64,000 nt of DNA from positions 25,249 through 89,248 of the forward strand of contig DASXES010000095.1 in NCBI GenBank assembly GCA_036489975.1. The letters run 5' to 3'. The notes below the pieces were generated by a model. It did no database searches, was not told the DNA's origin, and was given only the letters and a program-made list of their open reading frames with translations. A program made the position numbers and the translations under genes. This document shows positions 41,744 to 50,475 of the stretch, piece after piece (the first letter of the stretch is position 1; the number at the start of each line of letters is the position of its first letter). Origin of the DNA: Roseiarcus sp036489975. Lineage in GTDB: Bacteria; Pseudomonadota; Alphaproteobacteria; Rhizobiales; Beijerinckiaceae.

Positions 41744-42550
41744 GTGCCAAAGGTCAAGGTCAACGACATCACGATGAACTATGAGACCCAGGGATCGGGC
41801 GAGCCGCTTATCCTCATTCCCTATCTCGCCGTCGACAACGCCTGCTACGCCTTCCAGGTCGCCGATTACGCCAAGCACTTCACCTGCATTTCGCTTGATC
41901 CACGCGGGGCGGGCGAGACGGACAAGCCTGCCGGGACCTATTCGACCGAATTGTTCGCCGATGACGTCGCCGCGTTCATGAAAGCAATCGGAGTCGAGAA
42001 AGCGCATGTGAGCGGCCTGTCGCTGGGCGGCGCGATCGGTCTCTGGCTCGCAGCCAAATATCCCGAGCGGGTCAAGACGCTGTCGCTGCATTCCTGCTGG
42101 CCGAAGACCGATCCTTTTCTGAAGGCCGTCGTGGGAAACTGGCAGATCATCGCCAAGGCGCTCGACAGCGTCCCGGAGATGATCGTCCAGGGGATCTTTC
42201 CATTCTGCTTCACGCCCGAGCTTTACGCGGCGAAGTCCGAATATGTCGACCAGCTCGCCGCCTTCGTGCGCAGCCGGCCGAAGCAGCCGGTCGACGCCTT
42301 CCTTCGCCAGTCGGACGCGGTCATCGCCCATGACGCGCTGGGCCAGCTCAGCCGGATCACAGCGCCGACCCAGATCACCTTCGGCCAGCACGATATCGCG
42401 ACCTCGACCCGCTTCGTCGAGCCGTTCACGAGCGGGATCAAGAACATCGAACTCGTCATATTCGAAATGTGCGCCCACGCTCCGATCTATGAAAGAGTGA
42501 GCGAGTTCAACGAGAAGACGCTGGCGTTCCTCAAGCGCCACGCCGGTTAG
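41744..42550 (+). CDS. Alpha/beta-hydrolase fold protein
   Basis: A 268-residue soluble hydrolase. N-terminal strand INYETQGSG-like region, the HGx-like loop is replaced by IPYLAVDNACYAFQ, the oxyanion stretch LDPRGAGETDKP follows, and the nucleophile elbow is VSGLSLGGAIGLWLA (Ser in GLSLGG). The catalytic His is probably in EMCAHAPIYE at the C-terminal end. GTG start 41744. Substrate not predictable; close to the 3-oxoadipate enol-lactonase/haloperoxidase branch. Confidence 0.8.
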   Translation: MPKVKVNDITMNYETQGSGEPLILIPYLAVDNACYAFQVADYAKHFTCISLDPRGAGETDKPAGTYSTELFADDVAAFMKAIGVEKAHVSGLSLGGAIGLWLAAKYPERVKTLSLHSCWPKTDPFLKAVVGNWQIIAKALDSVPEMIVQGIFPFCFTPELYAAKSEYVDQLAAFVRSRPKQPVDAFLRQSDAVIAHDALGQLSRITAPTQITFGQHDIATSTRFVEPFTSGIKNIELVIFEMCAHAPIYERVSEFNEKTLAFLKRHAG

Positions 42551-42853
42551 CCGGCGAGCGGCCGCGCGGCGGCGCGGCGGCCATGCTCAGGCGCGAATGG
42601 AGCCCGCCGGCCGCAAGTTCGTGTCCGGGAGATTTTCCCGTTCGCCATGACGAGCCGGCAGTCTGCGATCCTCTGAATTCGCTGGACTTTTTGTGACAAT
42701 CACGGGATTATTTCCCGCGCTTCTCGGCAATTGATTGGAACCGTGGCTCCAAAGGTTCCGATCGCCGCGCCTTAGACGCGCCGATCAGAGCCGTCATTCC
42801 GCCTGAGCCTGGCGCCGGCTCAGCGCGCGACCGAGGTTTAAAGGGGGAGGATC
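42551..42853. other. Intergenic region
   Basis: 303 bases with no coding frame. It contains a GGAACC/GGTTCC inverted repeat near 42736 and ends with a strong GGGGGAGG ribosome site just before the next gene. Confidence 0.35.
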
Positions 42854-43756
42854 CTGGGCGCTCGCCATTCTCGCCGTCGCGGACTTCACTTCCTCGGCCT
42901 CGCGCTTGCAATCGCTGTCGCCCCGTCCATCGCCGCGGCGGACGATGATGGGCCGCCCAGGACGGGATCGCCGGCCGGCCCCTTCTATGCGCTCGACACG
43001 AAAAACCTGTTCGGCTTCCTCGAGGGAGCGGACGTGGGCGAGCAAGGCGACCGCTCGCTCGAATTCGAGACCACCGGATCATTCGGCAAGGATCAGGGCG
43101 TCTACAATTCGATCGAACAGGAGATCATCTTCGAGCCCACGCTGACCGATTCGCTTGGAGTCGAGTTCGGAGCGCATGGGCTAGGCCAGGACATCCACGG
43201 CGTGCCCGGCCTGCCCGATTTTGCTGGCGTCAATTTCATGGGCGCCTCGGTCGAGCTGCGCTATGTGGTGATGCACCGGACCGCCGATCTTCCGCTCCAG
43301 CTGACGCTGACGGTCGAGCCCGAGTATAATGTCATCGCGGAGGCCGGCCAGCAGGCCAATGAGTTCACCACGACCTTCCTCGCCGTCGCGGACTATGTCT
43401 CCAGCGACCGCCGCCTCTATGGCGCGGTCAATCTTGGCTACGCGCCGGATGGCGGGCGGTTACCGGGTCAGCCGTGGCAGGATACCAGCTTGGTTTCCGC
43501 TTCCGCCGCGCTTTCCTGGCGCGTGACGCCGCCGCTGATGTTCGGCGCGGAAGCGGACTACGATCGCGCCTACAGCGGGCTCGCTCCGCGCGAGTTCGAT
43601 GGAGAGGCGATCTATCTGGGGCCGACGTTCCACTACCAGATCAACGAGAAGGTCGATCTCTCCGCCGCTTTCCTCGCCCAGGCGCCGGCCGGCCGGCGCG
43701 ACTTCGATGATTTCCCGCGCGAGCTCGCCAAGCTCCGGCTCGAAGTGGAGTTCTGA
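42854..43756 (+). CDS. Outer-membrane-like beta-barrel protein, non-canonical start
   Basis: A 300-residue protein. No ATG, GTG or TTG is in frame before the signal peptide (RRRGLHFLGLALAIAVAPSI then AAADDD); the in-frame stop TAA lies just upstream. The only plausible start is CTG 42854, or ATC just before it, close behind GGGGGAGG. The mature part is rich in alternating strands (VELRYVVMHRT, LTLTVEPEYNVI, LGPTFHYQINEKVDL) and ends in Phe (LRLEVEF), as outer-membrane barrels do. No domain name recognised. GTG 43034 would remove the signal peptide and is unlikely. Confidence 0.6.
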   Translation: MGARHSRRRGLHFLGLALAIAVAPSIAAADDDGPPRTGSPAGPFYALDTKNLFGFLEGADVGEQGDRSLEFETTGSFGKDQGVYNSIEQEIIFEPTLTDSLGVEFGAHGLGQDIHGVPGLPDFAGVNFMGASVELRYVVMHRTADLPLQLTLTVEPEYNVIAEAGQQANEFTTTFLAVADYVSSDRRLYGAVNLGYAPDGGRLPGQPWQDTSLVSASAALSWRVTPPLMFGAEADYDRAYSGLAPREFDGEAIYLGPTFHYQINEKVDLSAAFLAQAPAGRRDFDDFPRELAKLRLEVEF

Positions 43757-43832
43757 GCCTTGAAGGCGCTTGCGGTTCCGGCCTCGATGCGGTCGCCCAT
43801 CCGGAAGTTTCCTCTCGCGCGAACCTACCGGT

Positions 43833-45470
43833 TCACTCCCGCCGAAGCTTGCAAATCTTGATCTGCCGCGCCGCCTCCAAATTGGCGATCAGCGGAAAGC
43901 ATTCGCTGTCGCGCGCCAGTCTGAGACTGCTCAAGGAAACATCGGCGACGCCCGGGTCATCGGCTGGATCTTCGACACCCCACAGGGGTCCACGGTGGTC
44001 GCGGACGACGCCCTCGATCATGCTCCAGAGTCTGCCTGAAGCTCCGGGATGAACGAGGTTGTTATTGACGCCAATCGCGCGCGCTGAAATCGGCATCGAG
44101 GGGACGAGGTAGGCGTAAGGTTGAGAGTCGAGGAAGAGGACCATCGCGTCGCGCTCGAGCGGCGGCAGTTGGACCGAGATCGCCTCACGCCCGCGTTGCG
44201 CGCGGTCCCACCACGGATAGTACGTCGTTCGCGCCGTCCAGATGACGGCGAGCGCAAACAGGCCCGAGAGCAGAAGCGGCTTCCCTCGCGCTCCAAACAC
44301 TATCGGCAGGGCGGCGAGCACCAGAACGCCGCTCAAACTCTCTTGGATCGCGAGATAGCGATAGATGGACCAAACCTTCTCCCACAGCGTGCAGGAGACA
44401 AGGAATGCGATCCCCAAGAAGAGCGCGAGCGAGTCGAAGCTGCCGATCGAGGGCGGGGTCCGTTGGCGCAGCCATCGACCTGTGAAAGCAAGGACGACGA
44501 CGAGGGCGCTCGCGCAGCCGAGCAGGATGCGCGGGTCGCGCATCGGCAATTCGCTGACGTCGGTTGAACGGTGGAACGCCCAATAGGCCGGATAAAACGC
44601 GGCCATGAGCGCCGTCTTCGGCATGAACCGACCATCGGTCCAGGAACCAGGCGCGATAAGGTCGGAGTGAAAGAGATTATTCATGTACGGAAAGATTGGA
44701 TTTCCGTACGCCTTGACGTTGCCCCAGAGCCACGCGCCGTCGAGGGCTGCGAAAACGATCAGGCCGCCAAGGCCGAACGCGAAAGCCTCAAGCAACGCCG
44801 ATCTTTTGCCGGTTGCGAACCGGAGGGCGATCGCCACGGCCATGCCGACGAACAAGGGCGCTTCGGTGAGCTTCAGCCCGACTGAAACACTCGCGAGACC
44901 GCCGGTAACGAGGGCGGATGAGATGGTGTTGCGGCGTTCATTCTCCAGAACGAGCCATCGCGCCAAGGCGATCAGAATCGCCAGACCCGGAACGAGTTCC
45001 GACTGCGTCGTCGCCAGGGTCGGAAAAGTCGCGGCGCCGGTCAGTCCGAACACCGCCGCCGCCGCGCTGACCAGATTGGGTCCGACGAAAGCATGCCGGG
45101 CGAACAGACGCGCGATCAGAAACAGCATCGTCGCCGCGACCGAGTAAGGAATCGACAGAAGCAGATTGATGAGGGTCGGGTGGCGGTTCAACGATGTGAA
45201 CAGGAGGTCGTAAACTGCGTCCAGACCATAAAAGTAGCCCGTTTGCAGTTGAGCGGGCGCGATATCGAGCGCCCGGCGGTCATGGAACACAGCGAATCCA
45301 TTATACAGGTGATAATTCTTGAGGTCGTAGGACCCATCGGTTGGCAGCGCCGCCGCCGCGAGCGCAAAGCCGATGGTGAAGCAAATCCACCAGAAATATG
45401 GACAGTCCATCACCTCGGCGACGGAGGCCCTCGCGGCCCTCCCATCACGCCGGGTCAGCGCCCCGATCAT
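43833..45470 (-). CDS. Multi-span membrane protein, GT-C glycosyltransferase-like
   Basis: A 545-residue inner-membrane protein with about 11 spans. The first periplasmic loop (YDLKNYHLYNGFAV) has the Asp/His pattern of GT-C lipid-linked glycosyltransferases. Middle spans carry Phe/Trp-rich stretches (WAFHRSTDVSEL, LGIAFLVSCTLWEKVWS). The C-terminal 120 residues are soluble with DAMVLFLDSQPYAYLVPSMP. A transferase role is inference. It starts within the acetolactate synthase stop region (ATGA overlap 45467-45470). Confidence 0.6.
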   Translation of the reverse strand: MIGALTRRDGRAARASVAEVMDCPYFWWICFTIGFALAAAALPTDGSYDLKNYHLYNGFAVFHDRRALDIAPAQLQTGYFYGLDAVYDLLFTSLNRHPTLINLLLSIPYSVAATMLFLIARLFARHAFVGPNLVSAAAAVFGLTGAATFPTLATTQSELVPGLAILIALARWLVLENERRNTISSALVTGGLASVSVGLKLTEAPLFVGMAVAIALRFATGKRSALLEAFAFGLGGLIVFAALDGAWLWGNVKAYGNPIFPYMNNLFHSDLIAPGSWTDGRFMPKTALMAAFYPAYWAFHRSTDVSELPMRDPRILLGCASALVVVLAFTGRWLRQRTPPSIGSFDSLALFLGIAFLVSCTLWEKVWSIYRYLAIQESLSGVLVLAALPIVFGARGKPLLLSGLFALAVIWTARTTYYPWWDRAQRGREAISVQLPPLERDAMVLFLDSQPYAYLVPSMPISARAIGVNNNLVHPGASGRLWSMIEGVVRDHRGPLWGVEDPADDPGVADVSLSSLRLARDSECFPLIANLEAARQIKICKLRRE

Positions 45471-47122
45471 TCGATACTCGCCGCCATCGTCGCCCCTTGC
45501 GCGCCCAATTCGTCGACCAGGACGCGCTCATTCTCCGAATAGTCGATCGGCGCCGACACCAGGTGCACGCCGCCTCCCGCGAATGCGGCTTCGAGCGCCG
45601 GCGCCAACCCATCGGCGCTCTCGACCCGGCTGCCCTTCGCGCCATACGCCCGCGCATAGGCGACGAAGTCGGGATCGCCGAAGGTCATGCCGAAATCAGG
45701 GAACCCCTCCGCCGCCTGCTTCCAGCGGATCATGCCGTAGGCGTGATCAACGAGCACCAGCACGACGAGATTGAGCTTGAGCCTGACCGCGGTCTCCAGC
45801 TCCTGCGAGTTCATCATGAAGCCGCCGTCGCCGCAGACGGCGAGCACGCGCCGGTGCGGATTGAGGCAGGCGGCCATGATCGCCGAGGGGAGGCCCGCGC
45901 CCATGGTGGCGAGCGCGTTGTCGAGCAGAAGCGTGTTGGCGACATGGGTGCGGTAGTTGCGCGCAAACCAGATCTTGTACATGCCGTTGTCGAGGCACAC
46001 GATCCCGTCCTCCGGCACGGCCTGCCGCACGTCGTGCACGATCCGCTGCGGCGTTGGCGGATAGCGGCTTTCCTCCGCGCGGTCGGCGATATGGGCGAGG
46101 ATCTCTGCGCGCAGGGGAAGGAGCGCCTGAGCCCGCGGCAGCCGATGTTCCAGCCGGTCGGCGAGCAGCGTGAGGCTCGGTCCGACATCGCCGATGAGTT
46201 CGGCCTGCGGAAAGTACACTTCCTCGACCGTCGCCGGCAGATAGCCGACATGCAGCACCGTCGGCCCGTTTGGCCCCATGAGGAACGCCGGCTTCTCCAC
46301 CGTGTCGTGGCCGATCGCGATAATGAGATCCGCGCGGTCGATCGCCCGATGCACGTAGTCGCGCTCCGACAGGGCGGCGGTGCCTATGTAGAGGTCCGAA
46401 TTGCCGGTGACGGCGCCCTTGCCCATCTGCGTGTTGAAGAACGGAATCTGCGCCCGCCTGACGAAATCCGACAACGCGTCCGAAAGCCGCGGACGGCTCG
46501 CCGCCGCGCCCAGCATGATCAGCGGGCGTTCGGCGTTGCGGATGAGCTCAGCCGCCCGGTCGAGGGCGCCGCTGGGCGCGAGCGGCGCCTCGATCGGGTG
46601 GGGCGGAATCGGCGACATGTCGGGGCCCGTCTCGCGGGCGATGTCTTCGGGCAGTTCGAGATGGACCGGGCCAGGCCGCTCCTGCTGGGCGACGCGGAAC
46701 GCCTCTCTCACCATTGTCGGAATGGTCGCGCGGCTCACGATCTGGTCGGCCATCTTGGTCAAGGGCGTCATGGCCGAAACGATGTCGACGATCTGAAATC
46801 CCGCCTGCTTGCGGCTCAGAATCCCCTTCTGCCCGGTGATCATCACCATTGGCATCGCGCCAAGCAGCGCGTAGGCCGCGCCGGTGGTGAGATTGAGCGC
46901 GCCGGGGCCAAGCGTCGTGATGCAGACCCCGGGCCTGCCGGTGAGGCGCCCATGCGTCGCCGCCATGAACGCCGCGGCCTGTTCGTGGCGGGTTAAAATG
47001 AGCTTGATCTTCGAGCGGCGCAAAGCTTCCACCACGTCGAGGTTTTCCTCGCCCGGGATCCCGAAGATCTCACGCACGCCCTCGTTCTCGAGCGCGGCGA
47101 CCAAGAGTTCTGCGCCATTCAT
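45467..47122 (-). CDS. Acetolactate synthase large-subunit-type TPP enzyme
   Basis: A 551-residue thiamine-diphosphate enzyme. N-terminal PYR domain has LILTRHEQAAAFMAATHGR with the catalytic Glu, and the PP domain has the cofactor motif AVCGDGGFMMNSQELETAVR. The middle domain binds FAD in AHAS relatives. It may be catabolic acetolactate synthase rather than the biosynthetic IlvB, because no IlvN partner is adjacent. ATG 47122 (MNGAELL) is chosen; the frame continues to 47281 without family sequence. Co-translated with the GT-C-like gene. Confidence 0.83.
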   Translation of the reverse strand: MNGAELLVAALENEGVREIFGIPGEENLDVVEALRRSKIKLILTRHEQAAAFMAATHGRLTGRPGVCITTLGPGALNLTTGAAYALLGAMPMVMITGQKGILSRKQAGFQIVDIVSAMTPLTKMADQIVSRATIPTMVREAFRVAQQERPGPVHLELPEDIARETGPDMSPIPPHPIEAPLAPSGALDRAAELIRNAERPLIMLGAAASRPRLSDALSDFVRRAQIPFFNTQMGKGAVTGNSDLYIGTAALSERDYVHRAIDRADLIIAIGHDTVEKPAFLMGPNGPTVLHVGYLPATVEEVYFPQAELIGDVGPSLTLLADRLEHRLPRAQALLPLRAEILAHIADRAEESRYPPTPQRIVHDVRQAVPEDGIVCLDNGMYKIWFARNYRTHVANTLLLDNALATMGAGLPSAIMAACLNPHRRVLAVCGDGGFMMNSQELETAVRLKLNLVVLVLVDHAYGMIRWKQAAEGFPDFGMTFGDPDFVAYARAYGAKGSRVESADGLAPALEAAFAGGGVHLVSAPIDYSENERVLVDELGAQGATMAASIE

Positions 47123-47403
47123 CGGACATTGCTCCTGAACGCGAATGCCTGCCGCACGCTGGCGCCTTCCGGCGACGCCAGCAACCTTAAGGCCCGCCGC
47201 GGCGACGAAATCGTCGAACTCGCGGGAGGGGGCCCAGCTTCCGCCTGAAGGCCTGCCCTCGATATGCGCCAATTTATACACCAGGGCGTGCGAAACTCCC
47301 TGAACGGCGCCTGCCGGCGGCCTCCCCAGCCAAAGGCCGGGAGGCGGTCAGCCCCGCGCCATGGAATCGCTTTACCCGGACTCAGGCTTCAGAAGGATCC
47401 CTC

Positions 47404-48879
47404 ATGACAAAGCCAGTTCTCGTCGCCGGGGCCGGCCCGGTCGGACTGACCATGGCGGCCGAGCTCGCCCGCTATCGCATGCCTGTCCGGATCATCGACC
47501 AGGCGCCGGAACGAACGGACAGGTCAAAAGCGCTTGCTGTTTGGTCGAGGACGCTCGAACTCCTCGAGCGCGCGGGATGCGCCGACGCGTTTGCAAGCGC
47601 CGGTCTCCATTCGCAGGCGATGGTCCTGCGATCCGGAAGCGAGCGCATTGCCCGCATTCCCTTCAATTCGGTCCCCTCGCCCTTTCAGTATCTGCTGCTC
47701 ATTCCCCAGTCCGAGACCGAGCGGCTGCTGGACGAGCATTTGCGATCGTTTGGGAAAGCGATCGAGCGCAGTGTCGAGCTGACAGGATTCGAGGACCGCG
47801 GCGAAGACGTTTCTTGCGCGGTTCGCCACGCGAACGGCCAAGTCGAGACGATAGAAGCGAGCTGGCTGATCGGGTGCGACGGGGCGCATTCGCTTGTCCG
47901 CCACAAGCTTGGGATGGCGTTCGAAGGCGACACGCTGGCGACGAATTTCGTCCTCGCCGACGTCCATGTCGCGGGTCTCGATGAGCCGGCCGACGCGCTC
48001 GTCTCCTTCTTGCACGAGGACGGGCCCGTCGTGTTCTTCCCGATTTCGCCCGGCCGTTACCGAATCATCGCCGAGGCTGCGCGGAAGGGAACGCAGGGTC
48101 CGGGCCTTGAAGACATTCAGGCGATCGTCGCTCGTCGCTGTCCCGGCCGTGTCGCCCTTTCGAACCCGATCTGGATCTCCGACTTCGGCGTCAATGAACG
48201 GAAGGTCGCGAACTATCGCTCCGGCCGGGTTTTCGTGGCCGGCGACGCAGCTCACGTCCATAGCCCGGCGGGCGGCCAGGGCATGAATACGGGAATGCAG
48301 GACGCCTTCAACCTCGCCTGGAAACTTGCGCTCACCGAGCGGGGTCTGATGCGCCCGGATCTCCTCGACAGCTACAGCCTCGAGCGTTCCGCCGTCGCGA
48401 AACAGATCCTCCAGGATTCAGGCCGGATGACCCGCGCCGTCACTTTGAGCAACCACGTTCTCCAGGACATCCGGAATTTTGTCGCCCACCGAATCCTTGG
48501 ATTCTCGGATGTGCAGCACGCGTTCGCGGACCGGCTGTCGGAGGTGACGATCGCCTATCCGACGAGTCCCCTCAATACTGGGTCCGCGGGGGGCCTCAAA
48601 GGGCCCGCTCCCGGCCATCGGATCATCGCGGAGAGGCCGTTCGGCGCGGGCGATCAGCCGCGCTTCGCGCTGATGACCGCCGACAGCGAGGCGGCGCGCG
48701 ATTTCATCCAGCGCCATTCAACGCTGATCGAGGCGGACCTGCGCGCGCCCCCGGACCCGGCCGGCGTCTGGCTGGTGCGCCCCGACGGCTATGTCGCGGC
48801 GGCGGCGCATGCGGGCGACTGGGGCCCGATCCATGATTGCCTCGCTCGCCTTGCATCCTGCGGTTCGGCCAAAACTTAG
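47404..48879 (+). CDS. FAD-dependent aromatic monooxygenase
   Basis: A 491-residue class A flavoprotein monooxygenase (FAD_binding_3). FAD sites are VAGAGPVGLTMAAELARY (GxGxxG), the DG motif LIGCDGAHSLVRHKLG and the GD motif VFVAGDAAHVHSPAGGQGMN. Members hydroxylate phenols and related aromatics using NADPH and O2. The C-terminal 120 residues resemble the thioredoxin-like tail of the phenol hydroxylase group but are short. ATG 47404. The IS1595 element lies 186 bases after its stop. Confidence 0.85.
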   Translation: MTKPVLVAGAGPVGLTMAAELARYRMPVRIIDQAPERTDRSKALAVWSRTLELLERAGCADAFASAGLHSQAMVLRSGSERIARIPFNSVPSPFQYLLLIPQSETERLLDEHLRSFGKAIERSVELTGFEDRGEDVSCAVRHANGQVETIEASWLIGCDGAHSLVRHKLGMAFEGDTLATNFVLADVHVAGLDEPADALVSFLHEDGPVVFFPISPGRYRIIAEAARKGTQGPGLEDIQAIVARRCPGRVALSNPIWISDFGVNERKVANYRSGRVFVAGDAAHVHSPAGGQGMNTGMQDAFNLAWKLALTERGLMRPDLLDSYSLERSAVAKQILQDSGRMTRAVTLSNHVLQDIRNFVAHRILGFSDVQHAFADRLSEVTIAYPTSPLNTGSAGGLKGPAPGHRIIAERPFGAGDQPRFALMTADSEAARDFIQRHSTLIEADLRAPPDPAGVWLVRPDGYVAAAAHAGDWGPIHDCLARLASCGSAKT

Positions 48880-49065
48880 AGCGGCCCATGGGTCCACTCC
48901 GCAGTCGAAAACAGGACTGGCGGACGGACCGGCAAATGATTTCTGGCCACAGCGCGAATGCGCGCCCGCGCCGTTGCGTGCAATCGAGCGTGGATCAAGT
49001 CGCGCTCGATTGGAACGGGTAGAAGCAGGCCGTCTCGGCGATTCCGGCCATCGGGCCTTGCGCAT

Positions 49066-50142
49066 GGCTCTTATAGCGTTCTCTATTGATTTGGTTTAGA
49101 CTGGTTTGGATCGATGGAGCGATTCGATGCAGACTGAGGATTTCTCGCTTTGGCTGTTGGCGATTTCTGGGATGAGCGCGGCGCAGCGCGCCGAGGGGTT
49201 GGCAGCGCTTGAGAAGGCCGCGGCTGACGCCGGTCCGTCAACGAAAAGGAGGGGCAAGCGGACAGAGGACGCGCTTGGAACGGCCGGCGTCGAGCGGGTG
49301 GAGCGCCAGGGTTGTCCCCATTGCGCGGGCCGCGAGATCGTCGGCTGGGGGCGGTCGGATGGGCTTTTGCGGTTCCGCTGCAAGAGTTGCGGGCGCACGT
49401 TCAATGCGCTGACGAAAACGCCGATGGCGCATCTGCGCAAGAAGGAGAAGTGGCTCGATCACGCCCAGGCGGTGATCGAGGGCAAAAGCCTGGCCAAGAC
49501 CGCGCAAGCGTGCGGGGTTCATCCGACGACGGCGTTCCGCTGGCGCCACCGGTTTCTGCGCGCGCCCCTCTGACGACAAGCCTCGACGCTTAAGCGGAAT
49601 TGTCGAGGCGGATGAGACCTTTATCCTCGAATCCTTCAAGGGCCGCTGGTCTGATCTGCCGAGAAAGGCGCGAAAACGGGGCGGGACCGCCCGGCATCCG
49701 GGGTCCTATCAGGACAACATTCCTGTCCTCGTCGCCCGCGACCGGACGGGCGCGACGCTGGACGCCGTTCTGCCCAGGCCGACAGCGCCGCGATCGCCGC
49801 CGTGCTGACGGGGGTCGTGACCTCCGGCAATCATCTCGTCGGCGATGGCGGCAAGCCGTTGGCCGCCTTCGCCCGCAAAGCCGGGATTCCCTTCCAACCC
49901 GTGCCTTCGCCGGGAAAGCCCACCCCCCAGGCGCCGCATCTGCACATCAACAACGTCAACGCCTACCACAGCCGCCTCAAGCAATGGCTTGCCCGTTTCA
50001 ATGGCGTCGCCACCAAAAACCTGCCCAGCTATCTCGGCTGGCGCCGCGCCCTCGAAGCTTGGGGCCAGCAAGTCGATCCGCCGAGCTGGATCAACAGCGT
50101 AATCGGGAATGGGCCCTACCAACAGGCAACGCGATAAGAGTC
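49066..50142 (+). mobile_element. IS1595-family insertion sequence
   Basis: A 1,077-base element. Left end 49066-49083 and right end 50125-50142 are imperfect inverted repeats (left GGCTCTTATAGCGTT, right read inward GACTCTTATCGCGTT). An exact 8-base target duplication TTGCGCAT flanks it (49058-49065 and 50143-50150), the length IS1595-family elements make. It carries one transposase gene, frameshifted. The perfect duplication indicates recent insertion, downstream of the monooxygenase gene. Confidence 0.88.
49127..50137 (+). pseudogene. IS1595/ISXO2-like transposase, two frameshifts
   Basis: Starts at ATG 49127. N-terminal zinc-ribbon: CPHCAGREIV and FRCKSCGRTFN; then a helix-turn-helix (LAKTAQACGVHPTTAFRWRH). 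The frame breaks at the CCCC of 49565-49568. The DDE-type core continues one frame over (GIVEADETFILESFKGRWSD), then breaks again near 49778-49781 and resumes (AAVLTGVVTSGNHLVGDGGK, HINNVNAYHSRLKQWLARF). All DDNK-type catalytic residues are present. One C too many in the first run and one too few in the second restores a single frame. Confidence 0.85.
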
Positions 50143-50372
50143 TTGCGCATTATTGACAAATCAGTAAACACCTATATCGTATTCTTATCAGCAGAATCGC
50201 TACACGCGGAAAGATCCGGCCCGTCGCAGACGGGGGAAGCCAAGCCCGTCGCCGGGCGGGGGACGAGGAAAAGTGCGCCCTGGAAGTCCGGCTCAACCAC
50301 AACCCGCGCGCGAGTTACAGGGGGAGTAAATTTTTTTGTTTTTTTCGCGCATAACCCTTTGAAAAGGCCCGA

Positions 50373-50450
50373 TTCCACCAAACAAATCCAAGCAAAAAAA
50401 GCAAATTTGCTTGGATTTATTTGGATTTTGCTTGGATTTGTTTGGTGGAA
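50373..50450. repeat. AT-rich perfect 25-bp inverted repeat
   Basis: Arms 50373-50397 and 50426-50450 are perfect reverse complements, separated by 28 bases. The spacer itself contains GCAAATTTGC and further copies of the CTTGGATTT word. It is much more AT-rich than the rest of the window. It lies between the IS element and the end of pyrD. No T-run follows directly on either strand, so it is not a standard terminator. It may be a dispersed palindromic repeat. Confidence 0.75.
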
Positions 50451-50475
50451 CTCACCCTCCGGTTGCACTGGACAT

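Noticed and set aside
50172..50468. A 98-residue leftward frame covering the AT-rich palindrome
   Set aside because: Its N-terminal half is only the translation of the inverted repeat, and no ribosome site or family is seen. It is treated as repeat sequence.
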